DNA of 64,000 nucleotides from Aphelocoma coerulescens (Eukaryota; Chordata; Aves; Passeriformes; Corvidae), in NCBI RefSeq assembly GCF_041296385.1, contig NC_091033.1, forward strand, positions 13,472,001-13,536,000, read 5' to 3'. The notes under the pieces were generated by a model that saw only the letters and a list, made by a program, of their open reading frames with translations, searched no databases and was not told the origin of the DNA. Shown here one piece after another: positions 28,107 to 47,067 of the stretch. Position numbers and translations under genes: made by a program. Within the stretch, counting starts at the first letter, position 1. Every line of letters begins with the position of its first letter.

Positions 28107-31100
28107 TCGTGACTTATCTGAGAAAAATGAATACAAAAGAAATCCCGTCATGGTCTTAACACCTTTCTCTCACCTTGTTAGTTCACACACAAAGAGTCGT
28201 TCTCATCTTTACCTCGCTGATGCAAGTCACTACCCTACCTTGCCAGCAAATGCGAAATAAAAGGATTAATTTTAGCTACGCTCATGTTGCTTTTTAACAG
28301 CACAATCACACAAGTCCCAAAGAAAACCAGGCAGAAACACTTTTTACTTCAAACATCAACAAAATTCACTCTGAATCCTGCCCCCAGTCTAGCAGTTTTT
28401 CTGGAGCGAATCCCTGGAAACGCTCTCTGCAGGAAAGTCCACAGGAGCACCTCACAACAACCTTACCAGGATCTTATCAACTTTTATCTTCCACCAGACA
28501 AAGCCACTAAGTACAGGCGTTTGTTTGCCATACAACACAAAGACTCCCCGTTATTGGAGCCGGGAAACGGTACTTGAGGCTCTGAAGGGGACACCCTGCC
28601 ACTCACACAGAAACATGCATAGTTTTCCTCCTTTAACGTGCTCACAACGACCGCATACACATGCAGATGCGCCCTGTCTCCACTCTGTTATCAGAGCTTA
28701 CCTTTGCTGAAGGATGGTGCTGACAAATCCTCAGGAAGGAGCAGCAACCCAACCCTGCTTACAGAAAAGTGTTTCAGGCTTACGTCTGCTGCTCTGCTGA
28801 GGCTAATCAGCCCCAAATCCAGCTGATCCCACTCAGGTAACCTCACAGATGGATTCCTAAACGCTTTAGCCTGGGCTTCTAGGAACTCGTGTGTGAAGTC
28901 TGGAAAACAGGATCCTCTGCAGAAAGGCCAAACTTTAGCTCCAAGTGATGCCTCTGTCCACATTGCACCTGAGTCACATCGACTGGTTACAGACCAGTTA
29001 AAAGCTATACATTTTTAACATAATAAGCAATAAGACCTCAGGTATGAACAGGTTTTTTCCTCTAAAGAGGGCAGGGCCAGAACCCACCTGCACTGATGTT
29101 TTCAGTGCTGTCCCCACCGGTGTTTCTTGTTAAGGTTGTAAAGAACCAGAGCATCATCCAATGTGCTTCTGGTTTAGAAAATAACACTTTTTTGTTTGTT
29201 TGTTTAAATGCCAAGGGTTACCCGGCTTTGAGTCTCCAATATCAGAGTCTCTGGTGACAAGTTTGGTGGTCACTGCTCTTTTAGGAACACATGGATCAAT
29301 GCCCAAGCACTGGGCAGTGCCTTCTGGCAGTTTCGGACCTGCCCTAGAGGTCACGGACACTTTAACCATTTGGCTTCCCCCACACCTCTGAAAACATGCA
29401 TTTTCCTGGCATCTCCTGCTCTGAACATCCTCCAGCTTCTCTCATGTTTTCTCTGGATTTCACCACACCTTAACCTTAAGTATAGAGCACCATTTTGGGG
29501 TAATTAGAGATTCTTAATTAATTAGAGTTATGGATTTAAGGATTCAAAGCTTGACAAATGAGCTCGGGCAAATTTTGCTGCAAGAGCTGGAGAAAATTGC
29601 TGGTCCCAGGTAGCTGCCCTACCTCTCTGCTGGAGGTTAATTGCTGTTTCTTCAGCACAGCCAAAAATACGTGTGCCTCCACCCCAGCTGCTCCAGCTCA
29701 CAGCCCAGCATCCAGCTCAGCTCCAGCACATCCAGCTGCCAGATTTGTGCTCTCAGTCCTCCAGCAGACCCCACACCTTCAGCTATTCATGGATTTGGGT
29801 TGGTTTTTTCCTCTCTCTATGGAGTTGATGTGATGCAAAGAGGAAAGGACAGGATGAAGACCTGGCAGAAGTGGTTTCTGCTTCCAGACAAGAACCATCT
29901 CGCCAGAGAGCTGAAATCAAATCTTTTCCCTTCTCTCTCTTCAGCAAGGGAGCTGGCAGAATTTTAGACCACATTTTGTCACTGAACTATTTCAATTAAT
30001 TACAGATAATTGTTTTATTGCAGCAATCAGCTGAAGAACATTATCTTTCCAACCCTTGGTTTAACCTTTCTCTTCCCTCTCAGTTTGTATGCTGATTGAC
30101 CTGGAAATATTAACTCTAAAGCTCACCTAAAAGATTCCCTCTGTTATTTGGTTCATTGTCAATCTCTGGACTTTGTGCTGCACTCATGAACAAGTATTTG
30201 AGTTTTGTGGCACAGAGCAAGTGTCTGTATTATTACATGCTTTTAATTTCAAATTATGGGTAAAAAATACTCCATATGGATATTTAGGGAATGTGTCATG
30301 GCATAGTAGTAGCCTGTGAGAAAGGCCTTCCCAAGAACCAGTTAAAAAGGGCTGTTTAGCTAAAAGAGGGGAAAAAGGGAATATTTGTGGCCAGCCCTTA
30401 CACAACAATGGTACATGGAAACCAGCTGGAACATCCCTGTAAGACAGACAGGAACATCCAATGAATGCAAAGTGGCATCTGAAACTGGGAATAAACTTAT
30501 TTATATAACCCTGTGAAAGTGGAAATGGGAGAGGGAGAAGGCAGCAAATGATACAGGACAGAATCTAATAATCTGTTAAAAGATGGTTCCAGGATAGCCC
30601 CTGAGGAATTTTGGCAGAGATGGTGACCCATGAAGTTCCATGGATCGTGGGACATGAGGCAAAGGGAATGGCCGGGCACCACAGAAATATCCTGACAGCC
30701 ACAACTGGTTTGGATTACACCCAGATTTCACAAAGACACGGTGCCTGGCTGTGGCCAGGGTTTGGGAACAAATTCCCAAGTGTGTTTCCTGTGGCTCAGC
30801 TCCTGGGGTCAGCATCCCAAATGGACCCTCTAGGGTTTGACAAATCTGGCTCCAGGTTCCCCACACAAAACCTGCAATCTCAATGAACAGAAACATGAAA
30901 TTCAGAGATTTCTTTTAGTGACGGGGAAGCACCTTTGTCCCTAACCTTGTGTTCTCTTAGTTTGGGGACAAAGCGTCAACAGCACCCCATCTTTTTCTTA
31001 ATAAAATGAAATAATCCAGCTGTTGTTGCAGAACAAGTCCCAAAGGCAGCCAAAGCCCTGTCAGGAGGGAGGCTCCACACCACAATTAGGCCAAAATATC

Positions 31101-33674
31101 TACAAGGATGTACATAAACACTGCATGCAGGAAAAAAAAAACAGAGAAGAAAGGGCCATAAGAAATCAGCACAGCAAGGCAGACCCATTTCAGGATGCAT
31201 TTCTGGGTTTATTGCAAAATTCTGAAGGAACAGGCAGCAGGTTGCAGCCAAGAGTCAGGGAGAAACAAATAACAGTGAAATAAGTGGAGGGCAAATCAGA
31301 ACTGAGAGTCAAAAATAAAAGTTAACTGAAATCAGTTACTAAATTAAGACAAAAGTTCTAGTTTTATTTAATATTTTACTAGTTTTGTATCATTATTTCT
31401 TTCTGAAGCTGTGAACATCAGGAAAAAAATTCTTTTTAAACTGAAAGCAACAGTGCCATGAAGTCACACAGTTTCATGAGGTGGACTCTTGACTAAGCCT
31501 CAGGTTTGCAATTAATGATGTGTGGCAATCAGGCCTCTCTCAGGTGATGGGGTTGCCAAGGCCATGCCCTCAGTTGCCACAGGGGGAAGGAAGCAGCTCC
31601 CTGCCTGCCATGGATCCATCTGGGAAGAGCCCAACATCCTGATGCCCAACTGCTGCTGCCAACCAGGCAAGACATGGTTGAAATATTTTCTTTTTCCACG
31701 AGGCAATTTTTTACTGAGTTACATGAATTCAACAATTCTACAGGTATGTATCCGATTTTTGCAGGAGGGCAGTGCTTCAATAATTTTTACTTTTAAACCC
31801 AAATAGTTTAAAACCTTTTTCCTTCACATTATGACCCAACCCCTTCTTTTGATGCGAGAATGGCAAGGGAAAAGATTTAACAGAGTGATTTGAATAATTC
31901 ATTTTCAAAGGAAACGAAAAACGGAATTTCTGAAGAGATTTGTACTAGAAACTTTTCTTTTAGCCAACTCAGGAATAATCTGTGTAAAAGCAGTAGAAAT
32001 CATGAAATTTTGAGGATCAGGAAGAAGCAAGTGCCTTCTTGAATGTTCAGATCACTCTGCTTTCTACATTCCCCAAGAATTAACACATTCCTTTAAGAGT
32101 AATAATTTTGGGTGAGACAAGTTTAACTGTCCTTTCCAGGGGATGGAACAGAAGACGTTGTTGCTGTTTCATGGTTCTGGCACAGCTTAGAAGGTGGTTG
32201 AGCTTCAAAAAGAATGTCCTAGCTCAAATATACAGTAAAGCAAAGCGTTAAGGTAATGGAAACTCCACATTTCTGATGTTCCACACATATGAATAGAACC
32301 CGAGTCAGTACATTAGACAATTGACTGGCTTTGCTTGAATGCACGCAGGAATAAATGGAAACATCCTTATTTCCTATCCCAAGGGGCAATTATTTCACTG
32401 CCTGGTTTTGTGCATTAATAAAAAAAAAAAAAAGCAAGATTCCATTGTCTGGTAGCTAAAATATCTTCCTATAGATGCTGGATAAGCAGTCCAGCAGCAG
32501 AAAGAGGAAAAAAGGAACAGAGCTGTAGCATTGCCTTCTCTAAACAAGCTCCCACCGTACCCAGCATATTTCTGTGTATAAATATACAAAATCCATAAAA
32601 AATACACTTCAGAAGGGCAACTTGTTTGTGTATTTTCGAAGTTCTGTTAGTCATCATGTGTCCTGGCTGTGCCTGTGCCTACAGATGGTCCAAAATGCTC
32701 ATTTCTGAAATGCTACAATGAGTCTAACAAATGCAAAGGCTGGAATTTCACACCTCTTTAGGAGAGAAGGGGACTGCATTGCAACTCAAAAACAGCTTTT
32801 TCTCCCAGTTCACCACTGATACAGGCATTCGTTTCTTTGTGCTTCCCTCTCCTTTCTTCTCCCTGCACACCTCCAGTGGTTTTCCTTTATCCTTTAAAGG
32901 GAAAATGAGAACATAAAAATGATTTATAAGCAAGGTGTTCAGAAATGGGACACTTTGCCTCTTTTACACAGCTCTGGAAGAAACACTGCCATGATGTGAA
33001 CTGAATTCTCACTTGACAGCCCAGTGTCACCTGCCTCAAGGATTGATCAGATCTTGAAGGGCCAAGGACACACTAAAGCCCAGGTTTACATTCCTTTTTC
33101 AGAAAGCACTGGGGAAAAAAAGCCCAATTTCTCTTCAGGAAGGTTTGTTTGGCTATTTTGCATCTGAGACATCGAAAATTCCAGCTCCTGCCTCACCCCT
33201 ACGGCACAAAGCGCTTTGAGGACTTTCTGCAAAACGTAAACTTCCTCAAATCAGTAAAACTGGGCTGAAAGCGGATGGGAGACCTCTCAAATTTCACACC
33301 CCAGGTTTTTGTGAATATTTGTCGTGAGAGACAGATGATTCCAAGACAGGCAGATTCAGCAGGAGAACAAAACTGGTAGGATTGATTTTTATTGAGAGGC
33401 TGCCTCGCAGTTTGTGCTTAAGCTGCCTATTGAAGCAGGCAGAAGGCAGGATCATGACATCTTAGGAGGGGAAAAAAATAAAAGATTCTTGGAGATACAT
33501 AACGTGTTTAATTGAAACCATTAGTTTTACTGGCAAACAGCTTCATCTTTCTGTTCTGTTAATCCGAACAAAGTGCTGCAATTATGACTCAATACATAAT
33601 GTCCTCTAGTGCTACTCGCCCCACATTCCCCGAGCAGAGAAAGAAAACAGAGCTGTTCTCAGTTAACAAAACAT
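28107..33674. other. Gene-free sequence between the isolated CpG island and the TFAP2C 3' end
   Basis: No supported exon, RNA gene or repeat element. An additional minus-strand AATAAA at 33388-33393 could extend the TFAP2C transcript by about 300 nt. Confidence 0.55.
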
Positions 33675-33697
33675 TCCATGCTTCTATCCAGAATACT

Positions 33698-33703
33698 TTT
33701 ATT
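33698..33703 (-). terminator. TFAP2C: Candidate main poly(A) signal AATAAA of TFAP2C
   Basis: Canonical AATAAA on the minus strand, followed in the transcription direction by a TGTTTTGTT U/GU-rich stretch about 30-35 nt downstream, as expected for a cleavage site. Two alternatives exist: AATAAA at 34635-34640 (about 490 nt after the stop) and at 33388-33393. The choice between them is inference. Confidence 0.5.
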
Positions 33704-34466
33704 ATATGGTTATCATATACATCAGAATTATAGTGGGAACATTTACAAATATCTGAAGATAGCTCAGAACCTCCATTATTCACATACACACTAACTCACA
33801 CACTCGTTTTGCATGTCTACTCAGTTACCAGGTGAATGATGCACAAAATTATTGCTTTGTGAACAAACACCTCAGATTAAATCTAATCTTCAGTGGCAAG
33901 AATTGAGATTAAAAAAAAAAAAAAAAAGTCTTAAATACCCTGTATAACATACCTGTGCATAAACCTAAAGATATGTTTAGCTTACCCATTACCTTTGAAA
34001 TACTTACCAAAATTAAAATTTGAAACCCATTTATAAAAAAAAAGTATTAAAAAGTTCACCATTATTTACAAATCCGATTAAATTACACATAAATAAATAT
34101 TTACATTCAACACACTGCTTCCCTTAACACACATAAAGCCTCCCTGGAAGTATTTTTTGGCCTTAATAGGCAAAAAAAAGTAAAAAAGAAAAGTTATGTG
34201 CCTATTCTTTCAAGTTTCCCCCCCAAATTTAAAAACAAGACAATATAAATATGTGAATAAAGCTGCAATATCCTTAGACACAGAAAGTGAATTTTCTAAA
34301 AGTGTTTTCATTTTGAACTAGTCCTCATTAAAAAAATACCAAGACAATATAAACTGCAGCCAACATTGCTGCAGTTTTTAAAAGCCTGAATATTTCTGTA
34401 AAAAATAAGCATGTCAAATGCCATCTTAAGTCTAGCAGGATTTTAGTACTCTCCTACGGTAATCTG

Positions 34467-34551
34467 AAAAAAAAAACCAAAAACAACAAAACCAAAACAA
34501 AACAGAACAAAAAAAAACAACAAACAAAAAAAAAACAAACAGAAAAAAAAC
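34467..34551. repeat. A-rich (CAAAA)n-like simple repeat in the 3' UTR
   Basis: About 85 bp made of A runs separated by single or paired C on the plus strand; in the TFAP2C message it reads as a GUUUU/U-rich tract. It is imperfect and not a fixed-period satellite. Confidence 0.85.
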
Positions 34552-34634
34552 CCCACAGAATAATCTTACTATTTTCAGGTGTTTATAAAAAAAATGTAAT
34601 GTCCATAAATCTCTGTACCATTGTTTAATACTGC

Positions 34635-34640
34635 TTTATT
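34635..34640 (-). terminator. TFAP2C: Candidate proximal poly(A) signal AATAAA
   Basis: An AATAAA hexamer on the minus strand about 490 nt after the stop codon, upstream of the (CAAAA)-rich tract in mRNA order. Use of this site would remove most of the U-rich tracts from the message. Only the hexamer is seen. Confidence 0.3.
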
Positions 34641-35125
34641 GTTACTTCTGCATTTCGAGAGAATGAACCCCTGAAATTGTATCAGAGAGCAAAACAGGCT
34701 TCCATCTAAAATCTGTCTCTCAAAAACTACACATGACGCTGGTCACCCACGAGATACCGAGATGTGGCAAAGAAATCTAAATAAATCTCTCTGTGTAATT
34801 CCATCAACCCCCCCTTTATAGCACCACTTTTACAGCAAAGGATTCAATACACTTGTCCCAAGTACTTATCTTCAGGTAATTGCTTCCACAGAACAGGGAT
34901 ACTGCAGCTTTTAGCAAGACTTGCCTCACGGATCCAGCAGGAGTGAAGATCCTGAATGATTTTTTTTTCCCCTTTTTCCCCATCTTTCTTAAAAAAAAAA
35001 AAAAAAAGACAAAACCAAGAGGAAAAAAAAAAAAAACCAAAAACAAACACCCAAATCTCTATGTTCCCCCTGGCAAGAAGATCTCAGTCTGTGTTTAGGA
35101 GGAAGGGTAAAGTCTGGTTTTCCTT

Positions 35126-43044
<7,919 letters not shown>

Positions 43045-43700
43045 GGCGTCCAGCGTCCGGACCAGGTGCGCGGTGCCGCGAACAGAACAGCTCGGCCCCC
43101 CCCCACGGGCGGTAAATCCACGTCGGCGCTGGGGAAGAGGAGCGGCCCCCCGGACGGAGCTCAGTTGGCAGGCATGAAGGCAGCTGACGGACTAACCCTC
43201 CGCGCTTATGGTCACTCGGGTTTTTTTTCCCTGCCCAGACGCCCTTAATGGCAATAGGATTATCCTAACTCCTCCCCAGGGATGGCTCGGGCGCCGCGGC
43301 CGCCAGCCACTCAGGAGGGAGCGCGCAGCCCCAAGCCACTCCTTCCGCGCCCGCGGAGGGTGGGCGGGCAGCCCGGAGCCGGACCCCCCCCCCCCCCCTC
43401 CGCCGCCGCCGGTGCTGCCCCGCGGGGAAGGGGTCACGCGTGGGCATCCCCCCGCTGCAGCGAGGCTTCCCCGCGTTCCCCCACGTGCTGCGTTCTTTTT
43501 GGGGGGTGTGGGAGCAGTGCCGGGTGTTCCCAGCTCCTCCACGCGTGGAAAGACTTTGATAAACCCCGCGTAGGGCGGCGCAGGGCCGCTGCCCCCACAC
43601 CCGGCGGGTTTTGGGCGAAATAAACTCGGAAAAAGTTCTCGTAGCAAAAGCGAGAAAGTCCGAGCGCAGCTGGGGCTTCATTTGCATAATTGTCAAGAGT
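43045..43700 (-). promoter_or_regulatory. TFAP2C: TFAP2C 5' UTR and proximal promoter region
   Basis: The stretch directly upstream of the TFAP2C ATG is very GC-rich, lacks a convincing TATA box, and contains a CACGTG E-box (43482-43487), GGGCGG Sp1-like motifs near 43370, and an ATTTGCAT octamer at 43680-43687. This is the usual design of a CpG-island promoter with dispersed starts. The transcription start cannot be placed. A C15 run at 43384-43398 gives a G-run on the transcribed strand. Confidence 0.65.
43384..43398. repeat. C15 homopolymer in TFAP2C promoter
   Basis: Fifteen consecutive C on the plus strand (G on the transcribed-sense strand), next to a CCGCCGCCG stretch. It could fold as a G-quadruplex on the minus strand; run length may be imprecise. 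Confidence 0.9.
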
Positions 43701-44990
43701 TGAATTACTGATTACAACTTGTAAGCTACCAGTGTTTAAGGTATAATTTACTTAATGATCCGACAAGATTACTGCAGTGGTGTCGAACCCCTGGCAGGTA
43801 AAGCAGCCCTGATTCACCGTCTCCGATCCGGGGCTCTGGGAATTGTGCGGCCGGTTCCTCGCATCGGTTTCTTTTTAGTTTAATTTTTTACTTTTTTCAA
43901 CGAAAATCCCGCCTGTCAAATCTTTTCGCGCAAACTCGGGGCTGGGGAAGCAGGTGGGAGGTGAGACAGGCATTTTCGGACGCCGTGAGCACACTTTCAT
44001 CTAAGCTTAGAAAATACTTCCCTGCCAAATTGCTACCTTTCTGCAGGCATTTGATCTATGCAGTTATGTGTGTCAGACAAAATGAACATCGTTTTCAAAA
44101 GCAACGACTTCTCCCAGTGTTTTAAGGTGCATCCGGATCACTGCTCATTTACATGAGAGGAGCAAGTGTTTGTTTATTGTGGCAGAGACAAAAGCTGACC
44201 CTGGACAGTGCTGGCTGCGGAGATCTTGGCTATCAGTGCCCGGGGACGAGCCGCCTGAGAGCTGCTATTAAAGGCCCGAGATAGACCCACGTCTCCAGAT
44301 TAAACCAGTTCACACTTCACTCACTTCCCCCCCCCCCCCCCCCCCCAAAGATCAGGGAAGAAAAATACCACGAACACTAATTAAAGTTTAAAAAAATCCA
44401 AACACCATAAACCCCTCCATCCGACTAAATGAATGATCTAAAAATAAACCAGAGGAGGACGAGGGTGCTGGAAGTAACTGTTGGAGGTGTTATCTGCCTT
44501 ATCTCCCACGCAGGTGCTGATTTGCAGCAGTTGCATTAAGCCCATCATCATCAGCGACTCCACATTATCATTTTTGGTGGAGTCTCTATTTATTTTTTTT
44601 TTTTTACCGACGGTGTTTTTCTTCCAGGGATGTTTCTTTGAAATGCAGTTCGCGACGATTATTAGCGAGTGTGCTTGCGCTGCTCCTGGCGTCATTAAGA
44701 CTAGGAATCTAAATAATAAAATACAGGGGGAGCTTAAAGTTCATTTGTATTAAAGGGACAAGATGGATTTAGAAAGAAACGAGGAGGGGAACTGTCGAGT
44801 TTCCCTGGTTTGAGATCAGCTCTTCTTCCTTCCAAAGGAGAATTGTAACAATGTTGGTTATTTTTATTATAACCTCAGAAGCCAGATTTTCTTCCTGCTC
44901 GGAAATGTCACACTGAGAAACGAACACGATTTTATCATTCTTTGGAATTGTCAGTGCCTGAACACCTTCGTTTTGGTGGCCAAAATGAAG
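43660..44990. promoter_or_regulatory. AT-rich candidate regulatory block upstream of the TFAP2C promoter
   Basis: This gene-free block separates the two CpG islands. It contains an ATTTGCAT octamer followed by ATTGTC (43680-43693), two AGATAA GATA motifs 9 bp apart on the minus strand (44489-44504), a C20 run (44327-44346) and several homeodomain-like TAAT cores. I see no coding frame. The mixture of low-complexity-free AT-rich sequence and dense factor motifs resembles conserved enhancer DNA, but conservation was not tested. Confidence 0.4.
44327..44346. repeat. C20 homopolymer
   Basis: Twenty consecutive C on the plus strand in the AT-rich block between the CpG islands. The length may be an assembly estimate. 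Confidence 0.9.
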
Positions 44991-45253
44991 ATGAATTCAC
45001 GTTCTTATTATTTTATTGAGTATCTATGAATAATATTTATAAATAGACCTGTGGAAGAGGATGAGGGATGTATAAGAAATTACCTAAACAAGGCGACCAA
45101 AATAAGCACTTGGCTTCCTAAACAACAAGGCAAGAGAGCAGAGACGAGGCTAAACACGACAAAGTTCGAGACAAACTTTCCCGTACATCCACTTGCTCCT
45201 CCCTCTGTGCTCGCAGCCGCTGCCGGGGACCGGCGCAGGGTCCGGGCTCCGCG

Positions 45254-45332
45254 GGGAGCACACGGGCAGGGCGAGGCGAGGGAAGGGGAGAGAAGGGCAG
45301 GCAGGGAGCGAAGGGAAGGCAGGGCAGGGACG
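45254..45332. repeat. Purine-rich GGCAGGG-type imperfect tandem repeat
   Basis: About 80 bp on the plus strand built mainly of GGGCAGG, GAGGGAAGG and related G/A words, with only scattered C and T. It has clustered G3 runs compatible with G-quadruplex folding. Confidence 0.6.
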
Positions 45333-46470
45333 GGCATTGCCCGCCGCCCCCGCCGGGTGCCCGGCCCGAGAGCCCCGCGCCCGGCAGGTGATGGATGCGG
45401 CCCCCGCCCCGGGTGCTGCTGGCGAGGGATGCTTTGGTGTGGCCGGGCTCAGCTGGTCCGGTCCTCTCTGAGGGCTCAGGCAGGGGGATAACGCTTTTTG
45501 AGCCCCTCCCTCTCCGCAGCGTGGCTTTCCGCAGCCCTCCGCGGTTCTCTCTAACCGGGAGAAGCGGCGGCGGGCGGGCCGGGGGTCCCCGCGGAGCTCA
45601 GCGGCGGCTGCGCCCGGCGAGACGCTCCATTTCCAGGAAACTCCCCGGCACAGGGAATGCGCAGGCAGCCAGGGCTGCTGCACGGACACCGAGCCTCCCT
45701 GCACACGCCTTTGAGACACGGGGCAGAGCTGGGCAGGGTCCGAGCAGCAGCCGAGGAGGGGGGGCGGGGGGGCGGAGATGGCTCCTGACAGGTGGCGGCT
45801 TTTATTTACTTATTAAAAAATAATAATAATAATTTTAAAAGTATTTTTAAATTGGTGCTCTTACTTAGGGGATATCCCCTGATTCCAAGCAGAAGAAGTG
45901 CTTTGCTTGGCGGCGGCATCCTTTTTGACGAGGATGCAGTTTCCCGTGGGGACCACGAAGCACCCCCAGGCGCGAACAAGCTTCGGGAGGGGAGCCAGAG
46001 CCCACTGCTGCGCCTCTGTCACAGTCAGTAGTTTTCCTATTTGGCAGCAATTAAAAGAGAGCGTGGGGATGCTAATTAGTTACATCCCTCTTCCTCTAAA
46101 AATTATTTAAACACACACATATCTGTATTGTTAATGAGGCTGCAGCAACCTGTCCGGGTTGTCGCCTCGGCTCCTGCAGAGCTCGACAAAGGCAGCTGCT
46201 GCCCCGCGGCCCCGGGAGACTCCGCGGAACTTCCACGGCGCGGCCGCGGGGAGGGGCGGAAAGCGGGGTGTCCCCCCCCCCATCCCGTCCCGCCGGAGGG
46301 GCAGGACCCCCGCACGCAGCCCAGAGCCGGGGGCAGAGCCGCGGGGGCGGGACGGCCGCCGGGGGGGCTCAGGGGGTCCCCGGCACGGTGCCGCGGTACG
46401 TCCGTGCCCGGCGATGCTCCGCAGCAGGGCCGTGGGCAGCCGCCCCCGCGGCCGAGCGCCGACACCCGGG

Positions 46471-46507
46471 CGCGGAGGGGCGCGGAGGGGCGCGGAGGGG
46501 CGCGGAG
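46471..46507. repeat. CGCGGAGGGG tandem repeat (3.7 copies)
   Basis: Three perfect copies of the 10-mer CGCGGAGGGG followed by a partial CGCGGAG, inside the distal CpG island. The copies are identical, pointing to recent expansion. Confidence 0.9.
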
Positions 46508-46919
46508 CATCCCCACCGCATTCCCCTCCCCCCTGTCCTTCCCCTCCCCAAACCGGGCCGCCCCCTCCCCGGGAAGGCACCGAGACACGGCCCTGCCCGG
46601 CCGTTCCCCGCTGCCGGACGGGTCCCACCGCCCGCGGCACAGCCGGCACATTTTAAGTCTTTTTTTTCCCGCTGCTCCGCCGTTTCTCCTCCCTTTGCGG
46701 CGCCGCGGGGGACGCGGGGGCCGGTGTGTGTCGGTGCGTGTCTCCCCGCGGCTGCCGGCACCCGGAGCATCCCCGAAATCCCTGACTGACGGCAGCCTTT
46801 CCTCGCCCTCCGTTGTGCACCCCCGGGAGGGCAGCGGCCTCTCGGGAGCCGCTGGCTCAGCCGCAGAGCCCCGGGCTGCCACCAGCTCCCCCGAGGCTCC
46901 CTCAGCACCTGCCCCGGTG

Positions 46920-47067
46920 TTAAACGTGCCCAAGGCCAGCCTGGACAGGGCTTGGAGCAATCTGGGCTAGCGGGAGGTGCCCCTGCCCAGGGCAGGGGGC
47001 TGGAACTGGATAATCTTTAAGGTCCCTCCGAACCCAAACCATTCTGTGATTCTACGATCCTACACTG
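46920..47067 (+). mobile_element. CR1 LINE 3' fragment
   Basis: The sequence shows the avian CR1 3' signature: GCCCAAGGCCAG, TTGGAGCAA, GGAGGTGCCCCTGCCCA, GGCAGGGGGCTGGAACTGGA, TCTTTAAGGTCCCT and the terminal ATTCTGTGATTCTACGAT octamer tail. Only the last ~145 bp is present, as usual for 5'-truncated CR1 copies. It marks the edge of the distal CpG island. No reverse transcriptase frame is retained. Confidence 0.9.

Larger units (their letters stand above)
33675..35125 (-). other. TFAP2C: Probable 3' UTR of TFAP2C
   Basis: The region after the stop codon is AT-rich and has no supported reading frame. It runs about 1.45 kb to an AATAAA signal near 33698, a length close to what I recall for mammalian TFAP2C mRNA. 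On the mRNA strand it carries several U-rich tracts: complementary to A17 at 34991-35007, A14 at 35023-35036, the (CAAAA)-rich segment 34467-34551 and A17 at 33911-33927. Such tracts are typical targets of ELAV-like and CELF proteins, which suggests post-transcriptional control. The boundary is inferred. Confidence 0.55.
45190..46900. promoter_or_regulatory. Second, distal CpG island upstream of TFAP2C
   Basis: A GC- and CpG-dense region starts about 2.1 kb upstream of the TFAP2C start codon. It contains a purine-rich imperfect repeat (about 45254-45332), a 10-bp tandem repeat (46471-46507), and a TAAT-containing AT-rich interruption at about 45800-46130. Frames of about 280 codons are open on both strands, but they overlap each other, share no family residues, and reflect the lack of AT-rich stops. 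It could be an alternative TFAP2C promoter, a divergent non-coding RNA promoter or a Polycomb-type island. Confidence 0.6.

Noticed and set aside
46103..46970. 280- and 285-codon frames on opposite strands in the distal CpG island
   Set aside because: They overlap each other almost completely, have biased Arg/Pro/Gly/Ala composition from GC-rich DNA and no family resemblance. The same applies to the 165-179 codon frames nested within.
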